Counted from the stretch's first letter, positions 9,069 through 20,398 are shown. The stretch is DNA of 64,000 nt from Arenimonas daejeonensis (GCF_007993735.1 NZ_CP042453.1:682001-746000); one strand, 5' to 3'. Made by a program: numbers and translations. Notes: a model not told the origin generated them from the sequence alone.

Positions 9069-9584
9069 TCATTCCGGCGGGGTTTCGCCGCGCGGCTCCA
9101 TCGGCGGCGGCGTTTCGCGCGGGTCGTAGTACCAGTCGTTGATGTCCAGGCCCTCGGTCACGGTGCCCACCGGCGCCGCGATGGGGCGCAGGGCATGGTC
9201 GTCGCAGTCCAGCCCGCCGGTGGCGAGGCATTCACTGGCAACGCTCAGCAGGCCGGGATCGCCTGCGGCGCCGGTGTCCTGCGGCCAGGCCAGCAGCCAC
9301 CACGCGCCCGGCGGCACGATCAGTTCGTAGTGCGGCTCGTTGGCAGCGGTTTTCGTGCAGTAACCGCGGCCCGGATCGGCCGGATCGATCGCGCAGACGC
9401 GCATCTCCGGCAGCTCCTCGCTCGGGTAGCTGACGCGGCCGCGCAGCATGGCCGTGGTGGGCGGCATCGGCACGGACGTTTCGGCGACGGACGCCGGTGC
9501 CTGCACCGCATCGTCCTCCGAAGCGGGCGCCATCGGCGAGCAGGCGGCCAGGCCCAGCAACAACATCATCAGGAGTGTGCGCAT
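9069..9584 (-). CDS. Hypothetical lipoprotein
   Basis: A type II signal peptide with lipobox LAAC ends at Cys15, so the mature protein is probably anchored in the outer or inner membrane. The remaining 156 residues contain a possible beta-sandwich segment ([20 protein letters not shown]) resembling carboxypeptidase-regulatory-like domains, and a proline-rich tail. Cysteines in [13 protein letters not shown] and [10 protein letters not shown] may form disulphides. It lies 12 bp downstream of the MgtC/DUF4010 gene on the same strand and is probably co-transcribed. Function unknown. Confidence 0.8.
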   Translation of the reverse strand: MRTLLMMLLLGLAACSPMAPASEDDAVQAPASVAETSVPMPPTTAMLRGRVSYPSEELPEMRVCAIDPADPGRGYCTKTAANEPHYELIVPPGAWWLLAWPQDTGAAGDPGLLSVASECLATGGLDCDDHALRPIAAPVGTVTEGLDINDWYYDPRETPPPMEPRGETPPE

Positions 9585-9596
9585 CGGCCTTCTCTC

Positions 9597-10831
9597 TCAG
9601 GTGAACAGCAATACGGCAAGCACCGCGGCCACTGCCGCACCAAGCCCGGTGCAGACCCGCAGCCCGAAAGCGCGGCCACCGCTGCTCCAGGCCACCGCGG
9701 TCTTGGCGACCCAGCTCGCGGCCAGCAGGCCCAGCAAGGTCCAGCGCGCGTCGTCGGCCGTCAGCACGCCGCCGGTGTACAGGTTGCCGACGGTGGCGAC
9801 GGCCGCATGCAGTTCCGCCAGCGCCGCCAGCACGGCGGCGGTGATGGCGCCGCGCGGCCCCAGCCAGGCATTGAGCGCGGCCGAGATGAACAGCACGGCG
9901 GTGATGACCGCCGCGAATATCAAGGCATGGCTGAAGCGGAACATGCGCGTCTGCGCCGTCGGCGCCGGCACGTCGGCGCGCTCGCCACGGCGCAGGCCGA
10001 GCAGGCCGCCGGCCAGCATCACCGCACCGGCGGCGGCCAGTTCCGGCCACAAGGCCGGCAGCAGCGACGGCGACACCGCCAGCAGGATCGGCACGAACAG
10101 GCTGAGCGAGGCGAAGTTGGCCAGCATCGCCGCACCCACCGCCGACGACAGCAGCACCGGCGTCTCGCGCACCCGCTGGCCGAAGCCGGCGATGGCCGCG
10201 GTCGAGGACACGTAGCCGGCGAAAAACCCCGCCACCGCCAGCCCCCAGCGGTTGCCGGTGGCGCGCAGTGCGACGTGGCCGAGCGCGCTGATCGCCATCA
10301 CCAGCACCACCAGTTTCCACAGCGTGGCCGGGTTGAAGACGTCGAAGGGCCCCGGGGTGCGGTCGGGCACCAGCGGCAGCACCACCAGGGCCGAGGCCAG
10401 CAGCACCAGGCCATCCTGCAGTTCGCGTTCGCTGAGCAGGTCGCGCGTGAGCCGGTGCAGCGGCGCCTTGGCGTACAGCAGCACGGCCACGACCACGCCG
10501 AGCGCGCCGGCCAGGGCGGGCGTCCGCATCGCCAGGCCGCCCAGCAGGCCGGTAAGCACCAGGGCGATCTCGCCGGTCAGGCCCGGGTCCAGGTCGCGGG
10601 TCTGCCGGTAGCTCAGGGCCGCGAACACGCCCAGCAGCACCAGCAGGGCCACGAACACCGCCAGCCCGAGCCACAGCGCCACCGCACCGGCCAGGGCAAC
10701 GGGGCGTGGGTGCGCAGCCCGGCCACCACCGCCGCCTCGGGCTTGCGCCGCTCGCGCACGGCGCCGACCAGCAGGCCCAGGCCAAGGGCGGTGGCCAGCG
10801 AAAGCAGGGGCGCAGTATCGAAGCCGGGCAT
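9597..10831 (-). CDS. MgtC/SapB-DUF4010 membrane protein
   Basis: The N-terminus ([19 protein letters not shown]) is the MgtC/SapB pattern. The rest, about 360 residues of repeated membrane helices containing [18 protein letters not shown], matches DUF4010. The ATG at 10831 was chosen; an upstream extension has no similarity. A single indel near 10690 (around CCCCGTTGCCCTGG) separates the first 50 residues from the remainder; restoring it gives a continuous [24 protein letters not shown] segment. MgtC-type domains have been linked to Mg2+ limitation and acid stress, but the fused DUF4010 proteins are uncharacterised. It forms a likely operon with the downstream lipoprotein. Confidence 0.82.
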
Positions 10832-10919
10832 GGGCGGAATCCTACCCCGTCGCCCGGATCCGCTTGCATGGCCGGCGCGGGCCGGACAATGCGCGGGTCC
10901 CCCGCTACTCCGGAATGCC

Positions 10920-11931
10920 ATGCAGCCCATTTCCCTCACCCGTTACCTGATCCAGGAACAGCACGCCGGCCGCATCAACGCCGACCTGCGCCTGCTGATC
11001 GAAGTCGTGGCCCGCGCCTGCAAGACCATCTCGATCGCGGTCGGCAAGGGTGCACTGGGCGGTGTGCTCGGTGATGCCGGTACCGGCAACATCCAGGGCG
11101 AGGCGCAGAAGAAGCTCGACGTGCTGTCGAACGACATCCTGCTCGAAGCCAACGCCTGGGGCGGCCACCTCGCCGGCCTGGCGTCGGAAGAGATGGACCA
11201 CAGCCAGCCGATTCCCGACGCCTTCCAGCGCGGCAACTATTTGCTGCTGTTCGATCCGCTGGACGGCAGCTCGAACATCGACGTGAACATCTCGGTCGGC
11301 ACCATCTTCTCGGTGCTGCGCTGCCCGGACGACGTCACCGCGCCGGGCGACGAACACTTCCTGCAGCCGGGCACCACCCAGGTCTGCGCCGGCTACACCA
11401 CGTACGGCCCGAGCACGATGCTGGTGCTGACGGTCGGCCACGGCACGCATGCCTTCACGCTGGACCGCGAGGTCGGCAGCTTCGTGATGACGGCGCGCGA
11501 CATCCAGATCCCGCCGGACACCCCGGGAGTTCGCCATCAACATGTCGAACCAGCGCCACTGGGAGCCGCCGATGCAGCGTTACGTCGGCGACCTGCTGGC
11601 CGGCAAGACCGGCCCGCGCGGCAAGGACTTCAACATGCGCTGGGTCGCCAGCATGGTGGCCGACGTGCACCGCATCCTGACCCGCGGCGGCGTGTTCTTC
11701 TATCCGCTCGACGCCAAGTGCCGCGACAAGGGCGGCAAACTGCGCCTGATGTACGAAGCCAACCCGATGAGCTTCATCGTCGAACAGGCCGGCGGCGCCG
11801 CCAGCACCGGCCGCCAGCGCATGCTGGAAGTGCAGCCCACCGGCCTGCACCAGCGCGTGCCGGTGATGCTGGGCTCGCGCAACGAAGTCGCCGAAGCCGT
11901 GCGTTACCACACCGAACACGACGCTGGCTGA
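10920..11931 (+). CDS. fbp: Fructose-1,6-bisphosphatase class I
   Basis: Class I fructose-bisphosphatase removes the 1-phosphate from fructose-1,6-bisphosphate in gluconeogenesis. The metal-binding active-site motif [16 protein letters not shown] and the substrate-binding [16 protein letters not shown] and GGVFFYP segments are present. Length (about 337 residues) is typical. A frame break near 11522 (ACCCCGGGAGTTC, with one G too many) is best read as a sequencing error, because a clean DTPEFAIN junction results when it is removed. A 90-bp spacer separates it from the divergent DUF4010 gene. It could supply hexose phosphates during growth on uronates that enter as pyruvate and triose phosphate. 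Confidence 0.94.
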
Positions 11932-11932
11932 G

Positions 11933-12324
11933 GTGCGTATCGTCCGCTGCCTCGTGTTGCTGCCGGCCCTGGTCACCGGTTGTACGGCGGCGCCTTCCTA
12001 CAATGTCGAATACACATCGTTGTCGTCGTCGCTGTACGTGCAGGACGACAGCGGGGCCATCCGTCAGCCCCTGGGTGGCAGCACCCTCGGCATTGACGAC
12101 ACCTTCGGCCTGGGGCCTGATGCGATCCGGCTTTCCCCGGCATGCACTGGATCAGCGGCATCCATTGTCCTGCGCCGCCGGTGGACGTTTCCGACGACAG
12201 CGATGAGCTTGCGCGCATCGAGAGCCCTCACGGCTTCAGCGTCGGCCATGAATTCGAAATCGGCAAGGCGTACCTGCTGCGCTGCGTGGACGGCTATCCT
12301 GAGATAGTTCCCTACGAGCCGTGA
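11933..12324 (+). CDS. Small hypothetical lipoprotein
   Basis: The gene starts with GTG two bases after the fbp stop. Its product has a lipoprotein signal peptide (lipobox LVTGC) and about 110 mature residues. The coding frame switches near 12138 at TTTCCCCGGCATG, where one C seems to be missing. After the switch the segment [19 protein letters not shown] continues to a stop at 12322-12324. I recognise no domain. It probably belongs to the fbp transcript and ends 2 bp before the next ATG. Confidence 0.6.
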
Positions 12325-12326
12325 AC

Positions 12327-13024
12327 ATGGGCGACTTCATCGAGGTCTACGATAACGCCCTCCCGCCCGAAGTCTGCGCGCAGCTCGTGCGCGCCTTCGA
12401 GGCCAGCGGCGCCGCGGTGCCGGGCCAGGTCGGCGGCGGCGTCCTGCCCGAGCTCAAGGACAGCCGCGACATCCAGATCACCGGCAAGCCGGAGTGGCGC
12501 GAGGCCAACAATGCGCTCAACCACGCCGTGTTCGCCGGCCTGCTGTCGTACCTGCGCAAGTACCGCTACGCGCTGATTTCGCCGCTGATGCTGCAGGTGG
12601 CGGGCGCCGACGGAAAACTGCGGCGCATCGCCGCCGACGACTTCGACACCATGGACGACGAGGCGCTGGCCAGCCTGGTGCGCGCGGTGATGCGGCCGGG
12701 CGCGATCAACCTGCAGCGTTACACCGCGGGCCAGGGGGTTATCCCTACTGGCATTGCGAACTGTATCCGCGCGACCCGGGCTGCGAGACGCTGCACCGGC
12801 ACGTGCTGTGGACGATCTACCTCAACGACGGCTTCGATGCCGGCGAAACCGAGTTCCTGTACCAGGACCGCAAGATCATGCCGAAGGCGGGCAGCCTGCT
12901 GATCGCGCCGGCCGCGTTCACGCATACGCACCGCGGCAACCGGCCCGAGGGCGGCGACAAGTACATCGCCACCAGCTGGATCCTGTTCCAGCGGGCGGAG
13001 CAGATTTTTGGAACGGGCGGCTGA
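12327..13024 (+). CDS. 2OG-Fe(II) oxygenase superfamily protein
   Basis: This is a 232-residue double-stranded beta-helix protein of the prolyl-4-hydroxylase type. Visible elements are a proximal iron motif YWHCE (His-x-Glu where His-x-Asp is more usual), the strand VLWTIYLNDGFDAGETEFLY, and the distal His in THTHRGN. One G is missing from the G-run after CCAGG near 12738, which splits the gene into two frames. The family uses 2-oxoglutarate and O2 to hydroxylate protein or small-molecule substrates; none is indicated here. It follows the lipoprotein gene by 2 bp. The His-x-Glu should be treated cautiously because it lies near the frameshift. Confidence 0.78.
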
Positions 13025-13027
13025 GTA

Positions 13028-13666
13028 CTAGGCGCGCAGCGCCGCGGTGGCGCGGGCGAGGTGTTCTATGGCGGGCCAGTCGTGCTGTTCCAGCAGTCCC
13101 TTCGGCGTCAGCCAGGAACCGCCGATGCAGATGACGTTCGGCTGGGCCAGGAAATCGGGCGCCGTGGCCGGGCTGATGCCGCCGGTCGGGCAGAACTTTA
13201 CCTGCGGGAACGGGCCGGCGAAGGACGACAGCATCGCCACGCCGCCCGCCGGGACCGCCGGGAAGAACTTGAAGGTGTCGAGGCCGGCTTCGAGTCCCGC
13301 CATCAGCTCCGAGGCGGTGGCGATGCCTGGAAGAAACGGCAGGTGATTGGCCTTGATCGCCGCCAGCAGGCGCGACGTCGCGCCGGGCGACACGCCGAAG
13401 GCGGCACCGGCGGCGCGCACGGCTTCCACCTGCGCCGCATCCAGCACCGTGCCGGCGCCGACGATCGCGCCGGGCACGTTGCGCACGATCGCGCGGATCG
13501 CGTCGAGCGCGGCGGGCGTGCGCAGCGTCACCTCGATCACCGGCAGGCCGCCGCGCACCAGCGCCGACGCGACCTGCACCGCTTCCTCGATGCTGGCGGG
13601 CGTGTAAACGGGAATGACGGGAGCGTGGCGGAGCAGGGCGCGGATCGGGCTTTCAGCGACGGACAT
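13028..13666 (-). CDS. eda: KDPG aldolase (2-dehydro-3-deoxy-6-phosphogluconate aldolase)
   Basis: KDPG aldolase cleaves 2-keto-3-deoxy-6-phosphogluconate to pyruvate and glyceraldehyde-3-phosphate. The catalytic residues fall at the canonical positions: Glu45 and Arg49 in IEVTLRT, and Schiff-base Lys133 in TFKFFPA. The phosphate loop CPTGGIS is also present. The ATG at 13666 gives a 212-residue protein of standard length. Its start lies 14 bp inside the end of kdgK, so the two are translationally coupled. It is the final step of the uronate route assembled in this locus. Confidence 0.95.
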   Translation of the reverse strand: MSVAESPIRALLRHAPVIPVYTPASIEEAVQVASALVRGGLPVIEVTLRTPAALDAIRAIVRNVPGAIVGAGTVLDAAQVEAVRAAGAAFGVSPGATSRLLAAIKANHLPFLPGIATASELMAGLEAGLDTFKFFPAVPAGGVAMLSSFAGPFPQVKFCPTGGISPATAPDFLAQPNVICIGGSWLTPKGLLEQHDWPAIEHLARATAALRA

Positions 13667-14672
13667 CGAAACGGCCCTGGTTGACGAAGGAAGCGACATC
13701 ATCCACGCCCAGCAGATTGAAGTCACCGGGCAGCGAGTGCTTCAGGCAGGCCGCGCCGAGACCGAAACGCAGCGCGTCGCCATCTTCCTGTCCGCTGATC
13801 AACCCGTGCAGCACACCGGCGGCGAAGGCGTCGCCGGCACCGATGCGATCCACGATCGGCGCGATCTCGTGCGAGCCGGCCTGGAACACGCGGCCGTCGC
13901 GGGTGACCAGCCGCGCCGACAGCGCGTGGTGGTCGACGCTGTGCTGGGTGCGCAGGGTCGTGGCCAGGCGGCCCAGGCCGGGGAAGGCGGCGAAGGCGGC
14001 GGCGGCCGCGGCGTCCACGCGTTTTTCGGCGCTGTCCTGGCTGAATTCGTGGCCCAGCACCACGGCCATGTCGCGGTGGTCGGCAAACAGCAGGTCGGTG
14101 TGGGCGAGGATCTGCTTCAGCAGGCCCGGCGCATCGCCGTTCCAGGCTTCCCAGAGCTTGGGCCGGTAATTGCCGTCGAAAGAGACCTTCACGCCCAGGC
14201 GGCGGGCTTCGCGGGCGGCGGCGATCGCGGCGGTGGCGGCCCGTTCGCCAGGGGCCGGGGTGACGCCGGACAGATGCAGCCAGTCGGCGCCGGCCAGCAG
14301 GGCCGGCCAGTCGTACACCGCCGGGTCGGCCAGGGCGAAGGCGGAGCCGGCACGGTCGTACAGCACCTCGCTGGGCCGGTGCACGGCGCCGGGGGTCAGG
14401 AAATACAGCCCCATGCGGCCCGGGCCGGTGCGCAGGGCGCGGGTGTCCACGCCGTGCCGGCGCAGTTCGCCGGCCGCGGCGGCACCCAGCGGGTTGTCCG
14501 GATACACGCCCACCTGGGCGCTGTCGTGGCCGAACCGTGCCAGGGAGACGGCCACGTTGGCCTCGGCCCCGCCGACGAAGACCTCGAACTGGGGCGACTG
14601 CAGCAGCATCTGGCGGCCCGGGGCCCCCAGGCGCAGCAGCAATTCCCCGAAACAGACGATGCGGCTGGGCAT
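13653..14672 (-). CDS. kdgK: 2-dehydro-3-deoxygluconokinase
   Basis: This is a 339-residue PfkB-family sugar kinase. The N-terminal FGELLLRLGAPG and GGAEANVAVSLARFG motifs and the C-terminal catalytic-base motif RIGAGDAFAAG are typical of KDG kinases. It phosphorylates 2-keto-3-deoxygluconate to KDPG, the substrate of the overlapping eda. The promoter faces that of the TonB-dependent receptor, with two operator-like palindromes in the shared spacer. No frame lesion is seen. Confidence 0.93.
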   Translation of the reverse strand: MPSRIVCFGELLLRLGAPGRQMLLQSPQFEVFVGGAEANVAVSLARFGHDSAQVGVYPDNPLGAAAAGELRRHGVDTRALRTGPGRMGLYFLTPGAVHRPSEVLYDRAGSAFALADPAVYDWPALLAGADWLHLSGVTPAPGERAATAAIAAAREARRLGVKVSFDGNYRPKLWEAWNGDAPGLLKQILAHTDLLFADHRDMAVVLGHEFSQDSAEKRVDAAAAAAFAAFPGLGRLATTLRTQHSVDHHALSARLVTRDGRVFQAGSHEIAPIVDRIGAGDAFAAGVLHGLISGQEDGDALRFGLGAACLKHSLPGDFNLLGVDDVASFVNQGRFDVRR

Positions 14673-14783
14673 TACCTTTCCTTATGTGCGTGACAGGACC
14701 GGCGGGAACTGGCGTCCGGACGGCCCCGGAACAGGAGCCCGACGCAGTTGTCGCAGATCGCGAAATCTTTTGCTAGGCTCGAA

Positions 14784-14832
14784 TGACCACCGGTGTCAGG
14801 CGAATCCTTGCCCTCGTTTGCTACCGGTGTCA
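14784..14832. promoter_or_regulatory. Paired operator-like sites for the LacI regulator
   Basis: TGACCACCGGTGTCA (14784-14798) and TGCTACCGGTGTCA (14819-14832) are two near-palindromes sharing ACCGGTGTCA, centred about 34 bp apart in the kdgK/receptor spacer. LacI-family operators are palindromes with a central CG, as here. Close matches lie before the hydratase/pectate lyase pair and before kduI, all within one locus that encodes a LacI protein. Repression in the absence of uronate is the inference. Confidence 0.7.
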
Positions 14833-14889
14833 ATAATCAATCTGGAACTGGCTCCGAAGTCGGTCCACCATCCCTGGGAGGGGAACATC

Positions 14890-17705
14890 ATGAAGTCGAC
14901 CCATCGCGGCCCGCGGGGCCCGCTGCTTGCCGTCCTAAGTTCGGCGATCGCCGTCGCCCTCTATGCCGCGCCGGCCGTGAGCCGTGCGCAGACTGCCCCG
15001 CCGGCCGAAGAAGCCGCGGCGCAGACCTCGACAACGGGCCAGGCCGCCGCAGACGCAGCCGCTGAACAGGCCGCCAGCGATCCGACCACCCTCGACACGA
15101 TCGAGGTAACCGGTTTCCGCGGCAGCCTGGACCGCGCCCTGGACATCAAGCGCGCCGAAGTCGGCACCGTGGACGCCATCGTCGCCCAGGACGTGGCCGA
15201 CTTCCCCGACCTCAACCTGGCCGAGTCCCTGCAGCGCATCCCGGGCGTGGCGATCGACCGCGACGCCGGCGAGGGCCGCACCATCACCGTGCGCGGCCTG
15301 GGCCCGCAGTTCACCCGCGTGCGCATCAACGGCATGGAAGCGCTGGCCACCGGCGGCGGCACCGACAGCTCCGGCGGCGTGAACCGCGGCCGCGGCTTCG
15401 ACTTCAACACCTTCGCATCGGAACTCTTCAGCGAGATGCTGGTGCGCAAGACGTCCTCGGCCGACATCGAGGAAGGTTCGCTCGGCGCCACCGTCGACCT
15501 GCGCACCGCGCGCCCGTTCGACTATGACGGCTTCACTTTCGCGGCCGGTGGCCAGATGGGCTACAACGACCTGTCGTCCGACTCGTCGCCGCGCGCGTCC
15601 GCGCTGATCAGCAACACCTGGGCCGACGACACCTTCGGCGCACTGCTGTCGGTGGCCTACACCGACCGCACCCTGGTCGAGGAAGGCCACAGCACGGTGC
15701 GCTGGGACTCCGGCACCAGCAACGGTGGCTTCGACCCGTCCTCGCCGTTCTCCGAAGCCCTGCTGCCGACCACGTTCCACCCGCGCATTCCGCGCTACGG
15801 CGTGATGGAGCACGAACAGGAGCGCCTGGGCGCCACCGGTTCGCTGCAGTTCCGCCCCAACGACCGGGCCGAGTTCGCGCTCGACGTGCTCTACTCGACC
15901 TTCGATGCCAACCGCACCGAGGATTATTTCGAAGCCGTGTCCTTCAGCCGCAGCGGCACCGGCAAGCCGGAAACGATCGTGCGCGACGGCGTGGTCGACG
16001 AGAACGGAAATCTGGTCTACGGCGTGTTCGACAACGTGGACATCCGCTCCGAGTCGCGTACCGACGTGCAGGAGACCGAGTTCCTGCAGTGGGGCCTGAG
16101 CGGCGAGTTCGAGTTCACCGACAGCCTCAAGGCCAGCGGCCTGATCGGCTCGACCCGTTCGACCTACGACAACCCGGTCCAGACCACGGTCATCATGGAC
16201 AAGTTCAATGCCCAGGTTACACCTGGGACTACCGCGGCAACAACCGCCTGCCGAACTTCGACTATGGCAGTGTGGACCCGCTGGACCCGAACGGCTGGAC
16301 CCTGGCCGAGATCCGCCTGCGCCCGCAGTGGGTCGAGAACGAGTTCGACAGCGCCGAGTTCGACCTGGCCTGGACCGTGGACGAATACTTCACCGTCAAG
16401 GGCGGCATCGCCTTCAAGGACTACACCTACACCTCGCGCGAATGGCGCCGCGCCTCGGAATCCGCCGTGCCGGCGCTTGACCCGGCCACGCTCGCGGCCA
16501 TGCTGCGCGAGGCGGGCCTGGAGGACATCACGGTGACCGACGGTCGCTGGCTGGTGCCGGACGTCAACGCCATCAACGAACTGTTCGACATCTACGGCAA
16601 CAGCGGCCTGTTCGAGGTGTTCGATACGCTTTCGGGCGTCGCCGCCAACAACCGTTCGGTCAACGAGAAGGACTTCGGCTACTACCTGCAGGGCGACTTC
16701 TCGGTGGAGCTGGGCAGCGTGCCGGTGAACGGCAATATCGGTATCCGCCACGTGCGCACCGAACTGACCAGCGACGGTTCCTCCTTCGTCGGCGGCGTGC
16801 CGGTGCCGACCCGCGTCGAGCACGAATACAGCGACACGCTACCGTCCATGAACCTGGTCGCCGAACTCACCCCCGACTTCCTGGTGCGCGTTTCCGCGGC
16901 CAAGGTGATGGCGCGCCCGAACCTGGGCTTCCTCAACCCCGGCGCCACGGTCACGGTCAGCGGCGGCGCGCGCACCGTCACCACCGGCAACCCCAAGCTG
17001 GATCCGTTCCGCGCCAGCACGGTCGACCTGAACCTGGAGTGGTACTTCGCCGAGGGTTCGCTGCTGGGCCTGGGCGTGTTCTACAAGGACATCGACAGCT
17101 ACATCCAGACCTCGCGCGAGACCCGTCCGTACAACACCTCGGGCCTGCCGGATTCGCTGCTCGACGGCACCGGCGCCGTGCCGACCGACGAGTTCGACTT
17201 CACCCAGCCGCTCAACACCCCGGGTGGCGACCTGCTCGGTTACGAGCTGAACTACCAGCAGCAGTTCAAGAGCCTGCCGGGCGCCTTCAGCAATCTCGGC
17301 GTGCAGTTCAGCTACACCTACGTCGACTCGGAGATCCAGTACCTGAGCTCGTCGGGCGCACCGTCGGCGAAGGGCCCGATGGTCGGCCTGTCCGAGAACT
17401 CGTACAGCGGTACGCTGTACTACGACGACGGCCGCTTCTCCGCCCGCGTGTCCACGGCCTACCGCGACGAGTACCTGACCACGATCCCCGGCCGCAACGG
17501 CAACGACGTCGAAGGCACCGAGGAAACGATGACGGTGGATGCGTCGGTGGCCTGGAACATCAACGACCAGTGGCAGGTTTCGCTGGAGGGCCTGAACCTC
17601 ACCGACGAGTGGAACGACCAGTGGGTCAGCTCGACCGGCGACCGTGCCAGCGTCTACACCCACACCGGCCGGCAGTACCTGCTGGGCGTGCGCTACAAGT
17701 TCTGA
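14890..17705 (+). CDS. TonB-dependent receptor, probable oligogalacturonide importer
   Basis: This is an outer-membrane receptor of about 939 residues. It has a signal peptide, an alanine-rich linker, a plug domain (DLNLAESLQRIPGVAIDRD and ITVRGLGPQFTRVRING) and a long beta-barrel ending in a terminal phenylalanine (LLGVRYKF). The pattern fits the carbohydrate-type receptors of the Xanthomonadaceae. Imported substrate is inferred from neighbours to be pectin-derived oligogalacturonides. A G appears to be missing after CCAGG at 16216, the only break. The gene sits behind two LacI operator candidates and ahead of the pectinesterase. Uptake would depend on the TonB/ExbB/ExbD proteins encoded at 36-39 kb. 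Confidence 0.92.
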
Positions 17706-17720
17706 GCGCCCGCGCCGCGC

Positions 17721-17756
17721 GGCACCGGGACGGCCTCTCTCCGCCGTCCCGGTGCC
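17721..17756 (+). other. Intercistronic hairpin after the receptor gene
   Basis: GGCACCGGGACGG (17721-17733) pairs perfectly with CCGTCCCGGTGCC (17744-17756), a 13-bp stem 16 bp after the receptor stop and 29 bp before the pectinesterase ATG. There is no T-run. It may stabilise the 3' end of the abundant receptor transcript or reduce readthrough into the pectinesterase gene. Confidence 0.7.
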
Positions 17757-17784
17757 GATGCGGCGCCTTCCGGGAAACGCATCC

Positions 17785-18886
17785 ATGTTGCGCAGATCCT
17801 TCCTCGGCGCCGGGTTGGCCGTGGCCACCCTGGCGGCCTGCCCTGCAGCGCGCGCGGCGCGCCCGCCGACCGGCTTCGATGCGCTGGTGCGTGCCGACGG
17901 GCGCGGCAGCCACCGCACGATCGCCGCGGCGGTCGCCGATGCTCCGGCCGATGGCCGGCGGCCGTGGCGCGTGCTGGTCGGCCCGGGCCGCTGGCGCGAA
18001 AAGATCGTCATCGATCGTCCCAACGTCCACCTGGTCGGCGCGGACCGCGCGGCCAGCGTGATGCATTTCGACGCCGCGGCCGGACAACCCGGCCCGGACG
18101 GCACGCCCAGGTGGCACCTGGGGCTGCGCCAGCCTGATCGTGCGCGCGTCGGATTTTTCCGCGCGCAACCTCACGATCGAAAATTCCTTCGACTACGTCG
18201 GCAACCTCGATTCGCCGCGCTTCCAGCCGATCGGCCCGAACGGGCTGCAGGCAGTGGCGCTGATGCTGGATCAGGGCGCCGACCGCAGTCATCTGGTTGA
18301 TGTCGATCTGGTCGGCCACCAGGACACCCTGTTCGTGGACGCAGGGCGCAGCCTGTTCCGCGGCTGCCGCATCAGCGGCAGTGTGGATTTCGTGTTCGGC
18401 GCTGGTCGCGCATTGTTCCGCGACTGCGAGCTGCAGTCGCGCTGGCGGCCCGGCAAGCCGCGGCAAGGTTACGTCGCGGTACCCAGCACGCCGGCGGCGC
18501 AGGACTGCGGCCTGGTGTTCGAACACTGCCGGCTGACGCGCGAAGCGCGCGTGCCCGACGCCAGCGTGGCGCTGGGTCGCGCCTGGCGACCGGGCCGCAC
18601 GTTCGCCGACGGCAAGTACGGTGATCCCGACGTGCTCGGCAACGCCGCGTATCTCTCGTGCTGGATGGATGCGCACATCGACCCGGTCGCCGGCTGGGAT
18701 GCGATGGCCTACACCGCGCGCGACGGCCAGCGGGTGATGCTGGAACCGCTCGATGCGCGGTTGTACGAATTCGACAGCCGCGGGCCGGGCGCGGCACGTT
18801 CGCCGGTGCGCCGCTGGCTCGACGCGGAGCAGGCGGCGGCGTTTTCTCCCGCGCGCGTGCTGGCGGGCTGGGAGGTGGCGGCATGA
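17785..18886 (+). CDS. Pectinesterase (carbohydrate esterase family 8)
   Basis: The secreted enzyme removes methyl esters from pectin, exposing polygalacturonate to pectate lyase. Family motifs are present: GHQDTLFVDAGRSLFRGC (catalytic Asp), GSVDFVFGAGRALF (second catalytic Asp), and RAWRPGRTF with the substrate-binding Arg. The N-terminus MLRRSFLGAGLAVATLAAC has a twin-arginine pattern, so Tat export is likely, with a possible lipobox-like LAAC. An extra C before CCAGG near 18108 breaks the frame; correcting it gives the expected GGTWGCASL segment. It follows the receptor on the same strand and is probably co-regulated. Confidence 0.92.
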
Positions 18887-18957
18887 CCGCTCGCCACCGA
18901 TGCCAAGCCGTCGTCCCGCCGGAGCCGACGCCGCGCGTTTGCCGCGCGGCGCGTGTT

Positions 18958-20333
18958 TCAGCGCAGGGGTTCGCGGCGCGGCAGCGGCTTGAGCGGCTCC
19001 ATCGTCGCCAGGTCCCAGTCGGCGGGCACGAAGGGCTGGCGGGTTTCCGTGGGTTTCGGATAGCCGCCGACCTGGTCCTCGTGATCGATGATTCGGCCGC
19101 GGCCCTCGATCACATCGGCGACGATGCGGCGGTCGATGTCGTCGCGGTCCCGGGGCCGCGCACCGGCATTGGCGACCACCGCGTCCTGCACCTGGGCCGA
19201 AGGCAGCACGCGCACGCCGAACGGCAGCGCGGGCGCCTTCGCCGGCGTGATGACCTTCAGCGGCGCGGTGGTGTAGCTGCCCTGCAACGGCAGCGGCTGG
19301 CCGATGCGGTCCACGACCAGGTTGTCCTCGGTGAAAAGTTCGATATCGCCCGAGCCACCGACCATGAAGAAGGCCAGCGATTCGGTGTCGATGCCGGCGC
19401 GCATGACGTTGCCGCGCAGCACCATCTGTCCGGTTTCGTAAGGCTCGCGGCCCAGCCATTCCTCGGCGATCAGGTTGTAGTGCGCAGCGCGCTGGCCCGG
19501 GTTGTAGATCAGGTTGTTGATCACCTGGCCACGCGCGCCGCCCTTGAACAGCGGATTGCGCTCGTAGTTGTGCGCGTACAGGTTGCCGACGATCAACACG
19601 TCGTTGACGTGGTCGTGGATCAGCGTGCCCTTGCTGTGCTCGCCCTTGCCGTGGGTCGAATTCGCCAGGCCCTCGGCCAGCAGGTTGTTGCTGAAGGTGA
19701 TGCGGCGCGAGGCGTTCGCTTTCCAGTCGTCGCGGCTTTCGCCGGCGAAGCGGGTGCTGGAAGCCGACAGGTTCTCGTCGGTGGCCCAGGTCATCGAGCA
19801 GTGGTCGACGATGACGTCGCGGGCGCCGCGCACGGTGGTGATCGCATCGAAGTCCTTGCCCGCGCGCTGCGGCAGCCCGGTGCTGCCGGGGCGCACGCGG
19901 ATGTGCCGCACCACCACGTCGTGCGTGGCGATGATGAAACCGCCGCGGATGAAGCTGATGCCGGGCTGCGGCGCAGTCTGGCCGGCGATGGTGAGGAAGG
20001 GTTCGGTGATGCGCACCTCGCGGCGGTCGAGGTCGATCACGCCGCCGACCTCGAACACGACGATGCGCGGTCCGGGCGTGTTCACCGCCTCGATGAAGGA
20101 GCCCGGGCCCTCGGGCGCCAGCGTGGTGACGCGCAGGATCTTGCCGCCGCGGCCGCCTGGCGTGTGCGCGGCCCAGCCCTGGGCGCCCGGGAAGGCCAGC
20201 GGGCCACGGTCGGCCGCCACGGTTTCCGCCGGGGCATCAAAGCCAGGGCGATGACGGCCAGCAGCAGGGCGGCCAGGGTGGCGCGGTCGCTGGTACGCCG
20301 GCTCGGGCCGGCGGGTCGGTGGTGCTCAGGCAT
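18958..20333 (-). CDS. Pectate lyase (polysaccharide lyase family 1)
   Basis: A signal peptide is followed by a right-handed beta-helix protein of about 425 residues. AFPGAQGWAAHTPGGRGG at the N-terminus, VDHCSMTWATDENLS and the YERNPLFKGG segment with a candidate catalytic Arg are typical of PL1. It cleaves de-esterified polygalacturonate by beta-elimination, giving 4,5-unsaturated ends. The signal peptide and mature part are in different frames, with one base missing near 20236 just after CCTGG; correction gives ALAFDAPAETVAADRG. The ATG at 20333 follows GGGAGGGAG. The gene is divergent from the hydratase-TRAP operon, with a LacI operator candidate between them. Confidence 0.92.
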
Positions 20334-20398
20334 GACTCCCTCCCAGGATTCGCCGCGTCTTTCGGCCGACTGTGGTCCGGACGCGGTCGTGTTGTAAA

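Noticed and set aside
9195..12206. Very long open frames antisense to or out of frame with real genes, such as the plus-strand frame across the lipoprotein, DUF4010 and fbp region
   Set aside because: High GC makes stop codons rare in non-coding frames. These frames read as low-complexity Arg/Gln/His/Gly protein with no domain, while the opposite or shifted frame carries a recognised family.
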